Under the pieces are notes generated by a model that saw nothing but the letters and a program-made list of their open reading frames with translations, ran no database searches and was not told the DNA's origin. Shown piece by piece: positions 52,260 to 60,652 of a stretch of DNA of 64,000 bases (within the stretch, counting starts at the first letter, position 1; every line of letters begins with the position of its first letter). The stretch is from Dehalococcoidia bacterium (lineage in GTDB: Bacteria; Chloroflexota; Dehalococcoidia; Bin125): the NCBI GenBank assembly GCA_022826965.1, contig JAJDTU010000013.1:310001-374000 (forward strand). The letters are read 5' to 3'. The translations under genes and the position numbers were made by a program.

Positions 52260-53570
52260 CTACGTCACCATGCGGCGGACGATCTCGTAGGTGAGTTCGA
52301 CTCCCATATTGAAGTTTTCGATGGTCATGTGCTCATCGTTGCCGTGGAAGCCGGCGGCTTCTTCGGGACTGAGCAGGACGGGGATGAAGCCGTAGGCGGG
52401 GATGCCTTGCTGGCGGAGGAAGCGGTTGTCGGTGCCGCCGACGCAGGTTGAGGGCACGACGGTGGCGTCCTCGACCGCCTCGTTGACCACTGACTCGATC
52501 GTCCGGTAGAGCTCGGTGTCCCAATCGACCTCGACCGGCTGTTCCTGATCCCAGCCCGAGAACTCGACCTCGATCCGGTCGTCGTCAATCACGCCGATGA
52601 CCTGCTGGCGCCAGTCCTCGCGGTCCTGGCCCGGAAGCAGTCGGCAGTCGATCACGGCCTCGGATTTGGCCGGAATGACGTTGGCTTTGATCCCGCTGTT
52701 GATCATCGTGACGTTGAGCGTGTTGATGAACATGGCGTGGGTGCCCGGGTGATCGATGACGTGTGCGGCCAACTCTTCCGCGTTCTTGACCGGCGGGATG
52801 TGGCCTTCCTCAATCAGACGGTCGAGCCAGACCTGGGTGGAGGGCGTGATCGTGACGGGACGCTCCCAGGCGGCGAGCTTCTGCAGCGCGTTGACGAGGT
52901 GCACGGCGGAGTTGTCGTAGTGCGGCCGCGAGCCGTGTCCCGGCGTGCCGATTGAGGTCAGCTTGAGCCAGCAGATGTCCTTCTCGTTGGTGGCGACGGA
53001 GAAGATGTTGGCTTCCTGCCCCATCAGTTGGGTCGAGCCTGAGCCGCCTTCGGAGAGCTCGAACTCGACGTCGACCAGGTCAGGGCGGTTCTTGCAGAGC
53101 CACTCCATTCCCCAGACCGAACCGGCTTCCTCGTCCGGCACGCCGCAGAAGACGAGGTCACGGGTTAAGGGGGCTTCGGTGCGCTGGAGCAGCAGCATCG
53201 TCATCAGGTGCATGATCCCGCAGCCCTTCATGTCGACTGCGCCACGGCCATAGACCTTGCCGTCCTCGATGTAGCCCTCGAAGGCGGGCTTGGTCCAGTA
53301 CTCCTCCTCGACCGGGACCACGTCGAGGTGGTTGCAGAGCATCATCGGCTTCTTGGAGCCGTCGCCGCGCAGCCAGGCGAAGATCGCCTCGCGCTCGGGC
53401 TGGATCTCGACGTATTCGACCTCCATGCCGGCCTCGGAGAGGATTTTGCCGATCCAGCGGGCGGCCGGCTTCTCGTTGCCGGGAGGATTGGTGGTGTTGA
53501 TTTGCAGGTAGTTGACGAAGTAGTCGAGGGCTTCGTCGAATGCGGGCTGCCAGTTGATCTGGTTGGTCAC
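52260..53570 (-). CDS. M20-family metallopeptidase
   Basis: 436 residues from GTG 53570 (VTNQINWQPAFDEALDYFVN); the longer frame (to 53657) is Ser/Gln-rich and unsupported. Zinc ligands and catalytic residues are the His-x-Asp in LCNHLDVVPVEEEYW, Asp in VYGRGAVDMKGCG, Glu-Glu in GVPDEEAGSVWGM, the dimerisation-domain block VIDCRLLPGQ, and the last His in FHGNDEHMTIENFNM. It cleaves or deacylates a small peptide or acyl-amino acid; acetylornithine deacetylase, succinyl-DAP desuccinylase and carboxypeptidase are alternatives. Divergent from the reverse transcriptase across 187 bp. Confidence 0.92.
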   Translation of the reverse strand: MTNQINWQPAFDEALDYFVNYLQINTTNPPGNEKPAARWIGKILSEAGMEVEYVEIQPEREAIFAWLRGDGSKKPMMLCNHLDVVPVEEEYWTKPAFEGYIEDGKVYGRGAVDMKGCGIMHLMTMLLLQRTEAPLTRDLVFCGVPDEEAGSVWGMEWLCKNRPDLVDVEFELSEGGSGSTQLMGQEANIFSVATNEKDICWLKLTSIGTPGHGSRPHYDNSAVHLVNALQKLAAWERPVTITPSTQVWLDRLIEEGHIPPVKNAEELAAHVIDHPGTHAMFINTLNVTMINSGIKANVIPAKSEAVIDCRLLPGQDREDWRQQVIGVIDDDRIEVEFSGWDQEQPVEVDWDTELYRTIESVVNEAVEDATVVPSTCVGGTDNRFLRQQGIPAYGFIPVLLSPEEAAGFHGNDEHMTIENFNMGVELTYEIVRRMVT

Positions 53571-53605
53571 ATCTGCCTCTGATTCGCTCGAAGATTGAGG
53601 TCCAG

Positions 53606-53635
53606 TTGACAGTTTATGCGCTCCCTGCGAACGAT
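53606..53635 (+). promoter_or_regulatory. Candidate promoter upstream of the reverse transcriptase
   Basis: A perfect -35 TTGACA (53606-53611) is followed after 18 bp by a weak -10, AACGAT (53630-53635). Transcription would start near 53642, leaving a leader of about 115 nt before the reverse transcriptase ATG. The -10 match is poor. Confidence 0.35.
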
Positions 53636-53666
53636 CTGCCAACGCAGGCTTCACCAAATCGCGAAA

Positions 53667-53747
53667 ATGGTGGAACGAGTAGGCAGTGTTTCAGTAACGC
53701 CATCAGGAGAAGTGATCGAGCTGCCCGTCAAAGTCATCTTGCTATAA
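53667..53747 (+). CDS. Possible tiny ORF just before the reverse transcriptase
   Basis: 26 codons (MVERVGSVSVTPSGEVIELP, then VKVILL), ending 10 bp before the reverse transcriptase ATG. The frame extends in-frame to ATG 53616, giving 43 codons in all. The C-terminal stretch PSGEVIELPVKVILL looks like a protein strand. It may be a leader peptide or remnant, or coincidental. No family is recognised. If the promoter above is right, only the shorter version is transcribed. Confidence 0.3.
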   Translation: MVERVGSVSVTPSGEVIELPVKVILL

Positions 53748-53757
53748 GGATTGAGAC

Positions 53758-55281
53758 ATGACCCTAGAGGAGTTTCTGCAGAACGTCCGAGCATTCCTAA
53801 GTGTCGCGAATTTCCGAGATCAGCAGATGCCGGATCCAGGTGAGTACGCGGACCTCCGCTGGCTACTCAAACGCCCACCTGACCTACATCGGCTTCTCGC
53901 CCTATCCGAGGAGCAATACTTTCAGAATCCGTACGGGGTAGTGTGGGGAACCCGCAAGCACGACCGCAGCCTGCGGCACATGGTGCTAGCCAATCCATTC
54001 GCGGAACTCCACTTGCGAACACTGCTGCACCCGGCGGCCGACCTGCTGATCGAGGCGCAATCTGATCACGCACTCGCAGGTCGGCTTGACTTGCTTCCCG
54101 AATCCACAAATGGCGCTAGAGCGTTATCGACCGCAAATCCCGGTTCCATGCACGGGCGTTACCGCAAGCGGCTCGGCAAAATGAAGCGAAGAACATACAC
54201 TGCAGGAGTTCGTACTGATGTACGAAAATGCTATCACGAAATCACGCCCGAAGCAGTAGTCCGAGCGTTTGCCCTGATGGGGTTGAGGGACATCGGAATG
54301 CACGTTGGCCTCGCCCTAAGAAAGTGCGCTGGCGATACTGGGCTCGATGGCTTGCCGATCAACCCAGAGACCTCTGGGTGGATTGCGAACATCGTTCTCA
54401 GAGACTCAGACTTGAGCTTCGCTCGCTTTCCACAGGTTGACGTCGCTCGATGGAGTGACGACTATGTCTTGGCCGCAGGCACTCCGCGACTAGTTTTCGA
54501 ATGCTTCGCTGAACTGCGGACCAATCTAGGGGCTGTGGGGCTAAAACTTGCGGAAGACAAAACGCATCGGGCTCCCAATGATGGGCTGACAGTCCCAGAT
54601 CTCATCGACATGCGATCAGAGTCGCAGGCGGACATTTGGGCAAGCGTTGACGCCAAGGATCCAGACCGACTCGGAGAGTTGCTCTTGGAAGAGCTGAACA
54701 AACTCACGCCAAGTCCGGCGCGGCTTCGAGCCCTGTTTGGGCAGAGTGTCAAAGAGTCTCTGGGAACTCCTGAGAATTCCACTGCAATCCTGAGCTACAT
54801 GCTGGAGTATCCAAGCTCCTGGGAACAAAGCTGTCCTCGAGCTGCTTCTTTCCTAGGTCTTCTAGCAAATCCAGAGCAACGGCTCAAAATGATTCACACG
54901 GCTATCGATTTGGCATCGGAGGGGCTGGTAGCTAGTGAGCAGGTGGTCCATCTGCTGCGAGCGTCGATCGCAGGACCAGAGCCGTTTGCTCCAGAATCGC
55001 CACGCGAAGTCGCGCGGCTGCTGTGGAGGTTGGCCAACACACGCGACTGCGTGCCTGTCAGAGGCTGGGCTCGCAGAGTCGCCTTTGAATTCGACCCTGA
55101 GTGGGTGAATGAACGGGTCATATACGCGGGCCAATATGAAGACTTCCATCCCTTCGAGCAACGCTGGGCAATTTCCTTCGCGAACCACAATCGCGATCGT
55201 TGGTGGCTCGAGTGTCGAGCCGACTATGGACGGTGGCCATCGATGGCTGATGCTCGATTGTCCTCCGGCTTACTCCGTTAG
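53758..55281 (+). CDS. Reverse transcriptase, defence-type (UG/Abi-like), orphan
   Basis: 507 residues. RT motifs in order: SLRHMVLANPFAELHLRTLL (motif 1/2, residues 71-90); RTDVRKCYHEI with catalytic D154 (motif A); GLPINPETSGWIANIVLRDSD (motif B, 198-218), the GLP-x5-S-G form typical of unknown-group (UG) and Abi RTs rather than the QG-x3-SP of group II introns; VARWSDDYVLAAG with D234/D235 (motif C); LKLAEDKTH (motif D). The catalytic triad is intact. No maturase, HNH or integrase domain follows; residues 271-507 are helical and unassigned. AAGGA lies upstream of the ATG. Codon usage is visibly more A/T-rich than neighbours, suggesting transfer. A defence role is inferred from the motif type. 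Confidence 0.85.
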   Translation: MTLEEFLQNVRAFLSVANFRDQQMPDPGEYADLRWLLKRPPDLHRLLALSEEQYFQNPYGVVWGTRKHDRSLRHMVLANPFAELHLRTLLHPAADLLIEAQSDHALAGRLDLLPESTNGARALSTANPGSMHGRYRKRLGKMKRRTYTAGVRTDVRKCYHEITPEAVVRAFALMGLRDIGMHVGLALRKCAGDTGLDGLPINPETSGWIANIVLRDSDLSFARFPQVDVARWSDDYVLAAGTPRLVFECFAELRTNLGAVGLKLAEDKTHRAPNDGLTVPDLIDMRSESQADIWASVDAKDPDRLGELLLEELNKLTPSPARLRALFGQSVKESLGTPENSTAILSYMLEYPSSWEQSCPRAASFLGLLANPEQRLKMIHTAIDLASEGLVASEQVVHLLRASIAGPEPFAPESPREVARLLWRLANTRDCVPVRGWARRVAFEFDPEWVNERVIYAGQYEDFHPFEQRWAISFANHNRDRWWLECRADYGRWPSMADARLSSGLLR

Positions 55282-55293
55282 CCTGCGGAACAT

Positions 55294-58200
55294 ATGAGCC
55301 AGACTAACGCGACAGCTTCGGTCCTCGATGACTTCCATCCGATGGTTCGGGAGTGGTTTTCGGGGCGGTTTGGCGCGCCGACGTTTGCTCAGGAGGATGG
55401 CTGGCCTGCGATTCGGAGCGGGGAGGACTGCCTGATTGCGGCTCCGACGGGGTCGGGCAAGACGTTGACGGCGTTCCTGGCCGGGATCGATGAGTTGATC
55501 CGGGAGGGTGAGGGCATTGAAGCACGTGGGAACCTGCCCGACGAGGTGCGGATCCTCTATATCTCGCCGCTCAAGGCGCTGTCGAACGACATCCGCCGCA
55601 ACCTCGAGGAGCCGCTGGCCGAGATCCGGCAACTGGCGGACGAGCGCGGCGTCGAGCTGCCGCGGATCCGGATGGGGCTTCGGACGGGCGATACGACGCA
55701 GGCCGAGCGGCAGGCGATCGTCAAGCGGCCGCCTCAGATTTTGATTACGACGCCCGAGTCGCTGTACCTGATGCTGACGGCGAAGCGGTCGCGGGAAATC
55801 CTGCGCACGGTGCGGACCGTCATCGTGGACGAGATTCACGCCGTGGTGCGCGACAAGCGGGGCTCGCACCTGTCGCTGACGCTGGCACGGCTGGATCATG
55901 TGGCCGAGCAGCGACCGACCCGGATCGGGCTGTCGGCGACGCAGAAGCCGATGACCGAGATCGCCTCCTTCCTGACCGGGCTGGACGAGTCGGCGCGGCC
56001 ATTGCCCTGCCGGATTCTCGACCTGGGCCATCGGCGCGAACTGAAGCTCTGGATCGAGACGACCGACGCTCCATTGCAGGCGCTGGCGACGCATGAGCAC
56101 TGGGGCGCGGTGTACGACCGGCTGGCGGAGCTGATCCTGCAGCACCGGACGACGCTGATCTTCGTCAACCGGCGGTCGCTGGCCGAGCGGGTGGCGCACG
56201 AGCTAGGCATCCGCGTGGGCAAGGAGCACGTCTCGGGGCACCACGGGTCGCTGTCCAAGGAGCGGCGGCACGTGATGGAGCAGCGGCTCAAGTCGGGCGA
56301 CCTGAAGGCGGTGGTGGCGACGGCGTCGCTGGAGTTGGGGATTGATATCGGTTCGGTCGACCTGGTCTGCCAGATTGGCTCGCCGCGGCGGATTGCAACG
56401 TTCCTGCAGCGGGTCGGGCGCTCGGGCCACGCGCTGGGACTGATTCCGCATGGGGCGCTGTTCCCGACGGCGCTGGATGAGTTGATCGAATGCGCCGCGA
56501 TGGTGCGGGCGGTGGAGCGCGGCGATCTCGACCGCATCTGTCAACCGAATGCGCCGATCGAGGTGCTGGCCCAGCAGATCGTCGCCGAGACGGCGTCGGA
56601 GGAGGAGTGGGAAGAAGACGATCTATTCGGGCTGATGCGCCGGGCGGCTCCGTATGCCGAGTTGGAGCGGTCGGCGTTCGACGAGACGATCGACATGCTC
56701 GCCACCGGCATCGGAGAGGGGGGCGGGCGCTCCAATCCGCTGCTGCATCGCGACCGGATCAACGGCGTCGTCAAACCTCGGCGAGCGGCTCGGATGACGG
56801 CGATTCTCAACGGTGGGACGATCCCGGAGACCGGCGACTACCGCGTGATCAAGGAGCCTGAAGGGGCGTTCATCGGCACGGTCAACGAGGACTTTGCGAT
56901 CGAAACGGCGGCCGGCGACATTTTTCTGTTGGGCAGCACGTCGTGGAGGATTCGACGGGTCGAGAACAAGGGCATTGTGCGGGTCGAGGATGCGCACGGC
57001 GCTCCACCGACGATCCCGTTCTGGTTGGGCGAGGCGCCGGGACGCAGTATCGAGCTGTCTGCTGCGGTCGGGGAGCTGCGGCGCGAGATCGGCGGCATGG
57101 CAGACGATCCGGAGTCGGCATCGCGCTACCTGCAGCGCGAATGTCACATGCAGGCGATCGCCGCCGAGCAGATGGTCGAGTACCTGGCCGAGACACAGGA
57201 GTCGCTGCAGGTGATGCCGTCGGACACCGACGTCGTCTTCGAGCGCTTCTTTGACGAATCCGGTGGACAGCAGTTGATCGTGCACGCGCCGTTCGGCTCG
57301 GGCGTCAACCGAGCCTGGGGCCTGGCCCTACGCAAGCGCTTCTGCGTGCGCTTCGATTTCGAGCTGCAGGCGGCGGCGAACGAGGAGGGCATTTTGCTTT
57401 CGCTCGGGCCGACGCAGTCATTCCCGCTCGAGGAGGCGTTCGAGTATCTGAAGTCGGACAACGCCGAGCAGTCGCTGCGCCAGGCCGTGCTCTACGCGCC
57501 GTTCTGGAACACGCGCTGGCGCTGGGCGGCGACTCGCGCGCTGGCCGTGCCCCGACGCCGCGGCGCCAAAGAAGTGCCGCCGTACCTGCAGCGGATGATC
57601 GCCGACGACCTGCTCGCGGCCGTGTTCCCGGCGCAGGTCGGCTGCCAGGAGAACCTGGCCGGACCGCTTGAGGTGCCCAACCACCCGCTGATCGCCCAGA
57701 CGATGGACGACTGCCTGCACGAAGCGGTCGACACCGACGGGCTGATTGGCGTGCTGGAGCGAATCGAGCGCGGAGAGATCCGCCTGCATGCCCGCGACAC
57801 GGTCACGCCGTCGGGCATGGCGCAGAGCATCATCAACATCAATCCGTTCGGATTCCTCGACGACGCGCCGCTGGAGGAACGCCGGGCGCGCGCCGTGATG
57901 ACCCGCCGAACGCTGCCGAACGAACAGCGGGATCTTGGCAAGCTCGACATTGACGCGATCGAGCGGGTCCAGGACGAAGCCTTCCCGCCGATCCGCGATG
58001 CGGACGAACTGCATGAGTTGTTGCTCTCGGTGGTCGCGCTGCGCGAGAGCGAGTTGTCGACGGTCTCGCCCGTGCTGGCCGACGCCGGCACGCCGCTGAT
58101 GTTCGCCGAGTTGCGGGCGGACGGCCGCGCGGCTCGCGCTGAGGGACCGGACGGCACGGTGTGGTTTGCGGCCGAGCACCTGGAATCGATCCGGCAACTC

Positions 58201-59625
58201 TTTGCAGACCACGCGGTTGAACCGGGTTTTACCGTGCCGGAGTCGGCGCTGATCCTGCCGACCGACCGCGAGGATGCGCGGCTCAAACTGGTCCGGGGAC
58301 ACCTCGAGATCTCCGGCCCCATCAGCGCGGCGGATCTGTCGCGGCGCTGCGGACTTGCGGAGCAGGACTGCGGATTCGGACTCGCCCAACTTGAGGCCTA
58401 CGGCGAGATCATGCGCGGCCACTTCACGCCGACGCTCGGCTCGGAAGACGCTGAGGAGTATTGCGACCGTCGCCTGCTGGCCCGGATCCACCGCTACACG
58501 ATCGCCCGCCTACGCGCCGAGATCGAACCAGTAACTGTCCAGCACTATCTGCGCTTCCTCCTGCGCTGGCAGCACCTGACTCCGGACACGCGGCTGTCGG
58601 GCAAAGCGGGCGTGCGTGCGGTGATCGAACAGTTGCAGGGATTTGAGGCCCCGGCTGCGGCCTGGGAGCGGGAGTTGATCGCGCCCCGGGTCGGCGATTA
58701 CCGAGAGGCCTGGTTGGACGAACTCTGTCTCGCCGGTGATGTCGCCTGGGCGCGTCTGACCGCGCGTTCGGCGCGTCGGGCTCCGACCAAGACGACGCCG
58801 ATCGCGCTCGCGCTTCGGCGGGACTTCCGCTCGTTGCTCATGGCGGTTCGTCGCCCGGCGCCGCTGCCGGCTGCTCGCGGACGCTACGCGCCCGAGCCAC
58901 AGCCCGATGTCGCCGAGCAACTGCACGCCGAGGGCGGAGCGGCCAGCCAGATTCTGCGCTTGCTGGAGGAGCGTGGCGCGCTGTTCTTCGACGAGCTGGT
59001 CGACGGGACGCGGCGGCTCGCCACCGACGTCGAGGGCGGGCTGCGGGAGCTGGTCGCCACGGGACTCGCGCATGCGGACGGTTTCCAGGGACTACGCCAA
59101 CTGATTCGGCCCAACCGTCCGTCGCGGCGTCCGCGCTACGGCGGCGGCGGGGTGTTCATCGGCGAGGGTCCGGCCGGCCGTTGGGCGGCGCTGCCGCCGA
59201 CCATGGATGGGCCAACCGATCCGATCGAGGCCGACGACCTGGCCGAGCGTGTCGCGACGATCCTGCTCCAGCGCTACGGCGTCGTGTCGCGCGAACTGGC
59301 GACCCGCGAGAGCCTGACGATCCAGTGGCGTGACGTGTTACGAGCGCTGCGCCGGCTCGAGGCGCGCGGGGAGATACGTGGTGGCCGGTTCATTCAGGGT
59401 CTGCTGGGCGAACAGTTCGCGCTGCCGGCTGCGCTCGACCAGCTCAGGGCCGTCCGCCGCGCTGCGACCACCGACGAGAATATCTCGGTCGCTGCCAGCG
59501 ACCCTTGCAATCTGGTCGGCATCCTGATGCCGGGTCAGAAAGTGCCAGCCAGGCTCGGCTCCAAGCTCACCCTGGTTGATGGCGTGCCGCTGGAATCGGG
59601 CACCGCCCCAGTGACCGCCGACTAA
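55294..59625 (+). CDS. lhr: Lhr-family ATP-dependent helicase
   Basis: 1443 residues, close to the length of Lhr proteins. RecA-like domain 1 has Walker A IAAPTGSGKTLTAFL (49-57), ISPLKALSNDIRRNL, ITTPESLYLML and DEIH (179-182) in VIVDEIHAVV. Domain 2 has LELGIDIGSVDLVCQIGSPR and RRIATFLQRVGRSGHALG. A winged-helix/Lhr-core segment and a long C-terminal extension with repeated winged-helix-like units follow. It unwinds DNA or RNA-DNA hybrids in repair. It starts 12 bp after the reverse transcriptase with no obvious ribosome site, so the two may be cotranscribed. Confidence 0.95.
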   Translation: MSQTNATASVLDDFHPMVREWFSGRFGAPTFAQEDGWPAIRSGEDCLIAAPTGSGKTLTAFLAGIDELIREGEGIEARGNLPDEVRILYISPLKALSNDIRRNLEEPLAEIRQLADERGVELPRIRMGLRTGDTTQAERQAIVKRPPQILITTPESLYLMLTAKRSREILRTVRTVIVDEIHAVVRDKRGSHLSLTLARLDHVAEQRPTRIGLSATQKPMTEIASFLTGLDESARPLPCRILDLGHRRELKLWIETTDAPLQALATHEHWGAVYDRLAELILQHRTTLIFVNRRSLAERVAHELGIRVGKEHVSGHHGSLSKERRHVMEQRLKSGDLKAVVATASLELGIDIGSVDLVCQIGSPRRIATFLQRVGRSGHALGLIPHGALFPTALDELIECAAMVRAVERGDLDRICQPNAPIEVLAQQIVAETASEEEWEEDDLFGLMRRAAPYAELERSAFDETIDMLATGIGEGGGRSNPLLHRDRINGVVKPRRAARMTAILNGGTIPETGDYRVIKEPEGAFIGTVNEDFAIETAAGDIFLLGSTSWRIRRVENKGIVRVEDAHGAPPTIPFWLGEAPGRSIELSAAVGELRREIGGMADDPESASRYLQRECHMQAIAAEQMVEYLAETQESLQVMPSDTDVVFERFFDESGGQQLIVHAPFGSGVNRAWGLALRKRFCVRFDFELQAAANEEGILLSLGPTQSFPLEEAFEYLKSDNAEQSLRQAVLYAPFWNTRWRWAATRALAVPRRRGAKEVPPYLQRMIADDLLAAVFPAQVGCQENLAGPLEVPNHPLIAQTMDDCLHEAVDTDGLIGVLERIERGEIRLHARDTVTPSGMAQSIININPFGFLDDAPLEERRARAVMTRRTLPNEQRDLGKLDIDAIERVQDEAFPPIRDADELHELLLSVVALRESELSTVSPVLADAGTPLMFAELRADGRAARAEGPDGTVWFAAEHLESIRQLFADHAVEPGFTVPESALILPTDREDARLKLVRGHLEISGPISAADLSRRCGLAEQDCGFGLAQLEAYGEIMRGHFTPTLGSEDAEEYCDRRLLARIHRYTIARLRAEIEPVTVQHYLRFLLRWQHLTPDTRLSGKAGVRAVIEQLQGFEAPAAAWERELIAPRVGDYREAWLDELCLAGDVAWARLTARSARRAPTKTTPIALALRRDFRSLLMAVRRPAPLPAARGRYAPEPQPDVAEQLHAEGGAASQILRLLEERGALFFDELVDGTRRLATDVEGGLRELVATGLAHADGFQGLRQLIRPNRPSRRPRYGGGGVFIGEGPAGRWAALPPTMDGPTDPIEADDLAERVATILLQRYGVVSRELATRESLTIQWRDVLRALRRLEARGEIRGGRFIQGLLGEQFALPAALDQLRAVRRAATTDENISVAASDPCNLVGILMPGQKVPARLGSKLTLVDGVPLESGTAPVTAD

Positions 59626-59650
59626 GCGTCCTGCGCCAACCTCCGAATCC

Positions 59651-60544
59651 GTGGGAAAAGCCATCGAGATGCCAGGAAGCGGCTCTGCGATTCAACAGGA
59701 CTTGAAATCTGAACGGCCATTGGTTGAACGGGCGGGTTGGATCGGTCTCATTCTGGTCGTGCTGGGAGCTGCGTTCGCGTACGGGCATTTCCTTGCATTT
59801 TCCGGTGTGGAGAACACGTTTGATGAGTTGGGTGGTCATCGCGGAAACCGGTTGCTCGCCAGGGTCGAACTCTTAGCCTTCGCAGTCGCGGCAGTTGCTG
59901 CGGCGCGGTTGCAGCCTCGCGCAGATCAGATTCGAATGCTTCGCGAAACCGCGCTCGGCGCCTTACTGCCGCTCCTAATGGCGTCATCGCTCGTTGGACT
60001 CTGTGCCTACCTGATCTGGTCTGGCCAACACCCTCAGTCGGGCGTCGGGCCCGACTCCTTTGGATACACCCGTTGGTTGGGGACGGCATTGGCGATTGCG
60101 TTCCCGCTCTTCTGGGTACTGCTGTTTCCCCGAGTGACGGCGATCCTGGCGGGAATGATCGCTGGCCCCGCTCTCTTTGCTCTCTTCGGTTACGCATTCT
60201 TCGAGTCTTTGTTGGGCAACGGTGAAGAGTGCCACCGCGCTCCACTCGTGTTCTCCCTCCTGGCACCGCAGGTTGGTTTCGTTTTGTTGAGCAAGACGAA
60301 CCCGCTATGGCTGGTGCCAAGCAGTGCCGTCTCCGTTGGGCTCATTTTCACCTCGGACGACCACGTAACTGCGTCGTTGCTAACTCTTTATGCGTTGATG
60401 CTGGTCGCTCTCGCGACGGTTGCGGTCCTGAACAATCTACGGACCGAGGCGGGACCGTTGACGTGCGCAGTAGTGACCGGCCTGCTGGCTGTCGGCCTGG
60501 CCGTAGTAGGAGCGGACTTCGGGCTTAGCTGCGTCACTCTGTGA
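59651..60544 (+). CDS. Unknown multi-pass membrane protein
   Basis: 297 residues from GTG 59651 (ATG 59669 is an equally good start). About seven to eight hydrophobic helices are visible, including AGWIGLILVVLGAAFAYGHF, VELLAFAVAAVAAARLQPRA and VTAILAGMIAGPALFALFGY. A polar loop contains LLGNGEECHRAPL. No conserved family was recognised. Base composition is somewhat A/T-richer than typical in this window. It sits between Lhr and RecQ: 26 bp after lhr and 109 bp before the convergent recQ. Confidence 0.7.
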   Translation: MGKAIEMPGSGSAIQQDLKSERPLVERAGWIGLILVVLGAAFAYGHFLAFSGVENTFDELGGHRGNRLLARVELLAFAVAAVAAARLQPRADQIRMLRETALGALLPLLMASSLVGLCAYLIWSGQHPQSGVGPDSFGYTRWLGTALAIAFPLFWVLLFPRVTAILAGMIAGPALFALFGYAFFESLLGNGEECHRAPLVFSLLAPQVGFVLLSKTNPLWLVPSSAVSVGLIFTSDDHVTASLLTLYALMLVALATVAVLNNLRTEAGPLTCAVVTGLLAVGLAVVGADFGLSCVTL

Positions 60545-60652
60545 AGCTGCCGAGTGGCGGCGACTCCTGCTCTGGTATTGCCGAGCTGATCGTGGGAGCG
60601 GACGAGTTGAGTTGCGACTCCCGTGCTGGCGGCGCATGATGTTGTGACTGGA

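Noticed and set aside
53758-55281. Group II intron or retron as the source of the reverse transcriptase
   Set aside because: No maturase or HNH domain, no QG-x3-SP motif B and no obvious intron ends. Retron hallmarks (NAxxH, VTG) were not seen, but a divergent retron cannot be excluded.
55270-56199. 309-codon minus-strand frame across the start of lhr
   Set aside because: Antisense to the helicase core; proline/arginine-rich translation with no recognisable motif.
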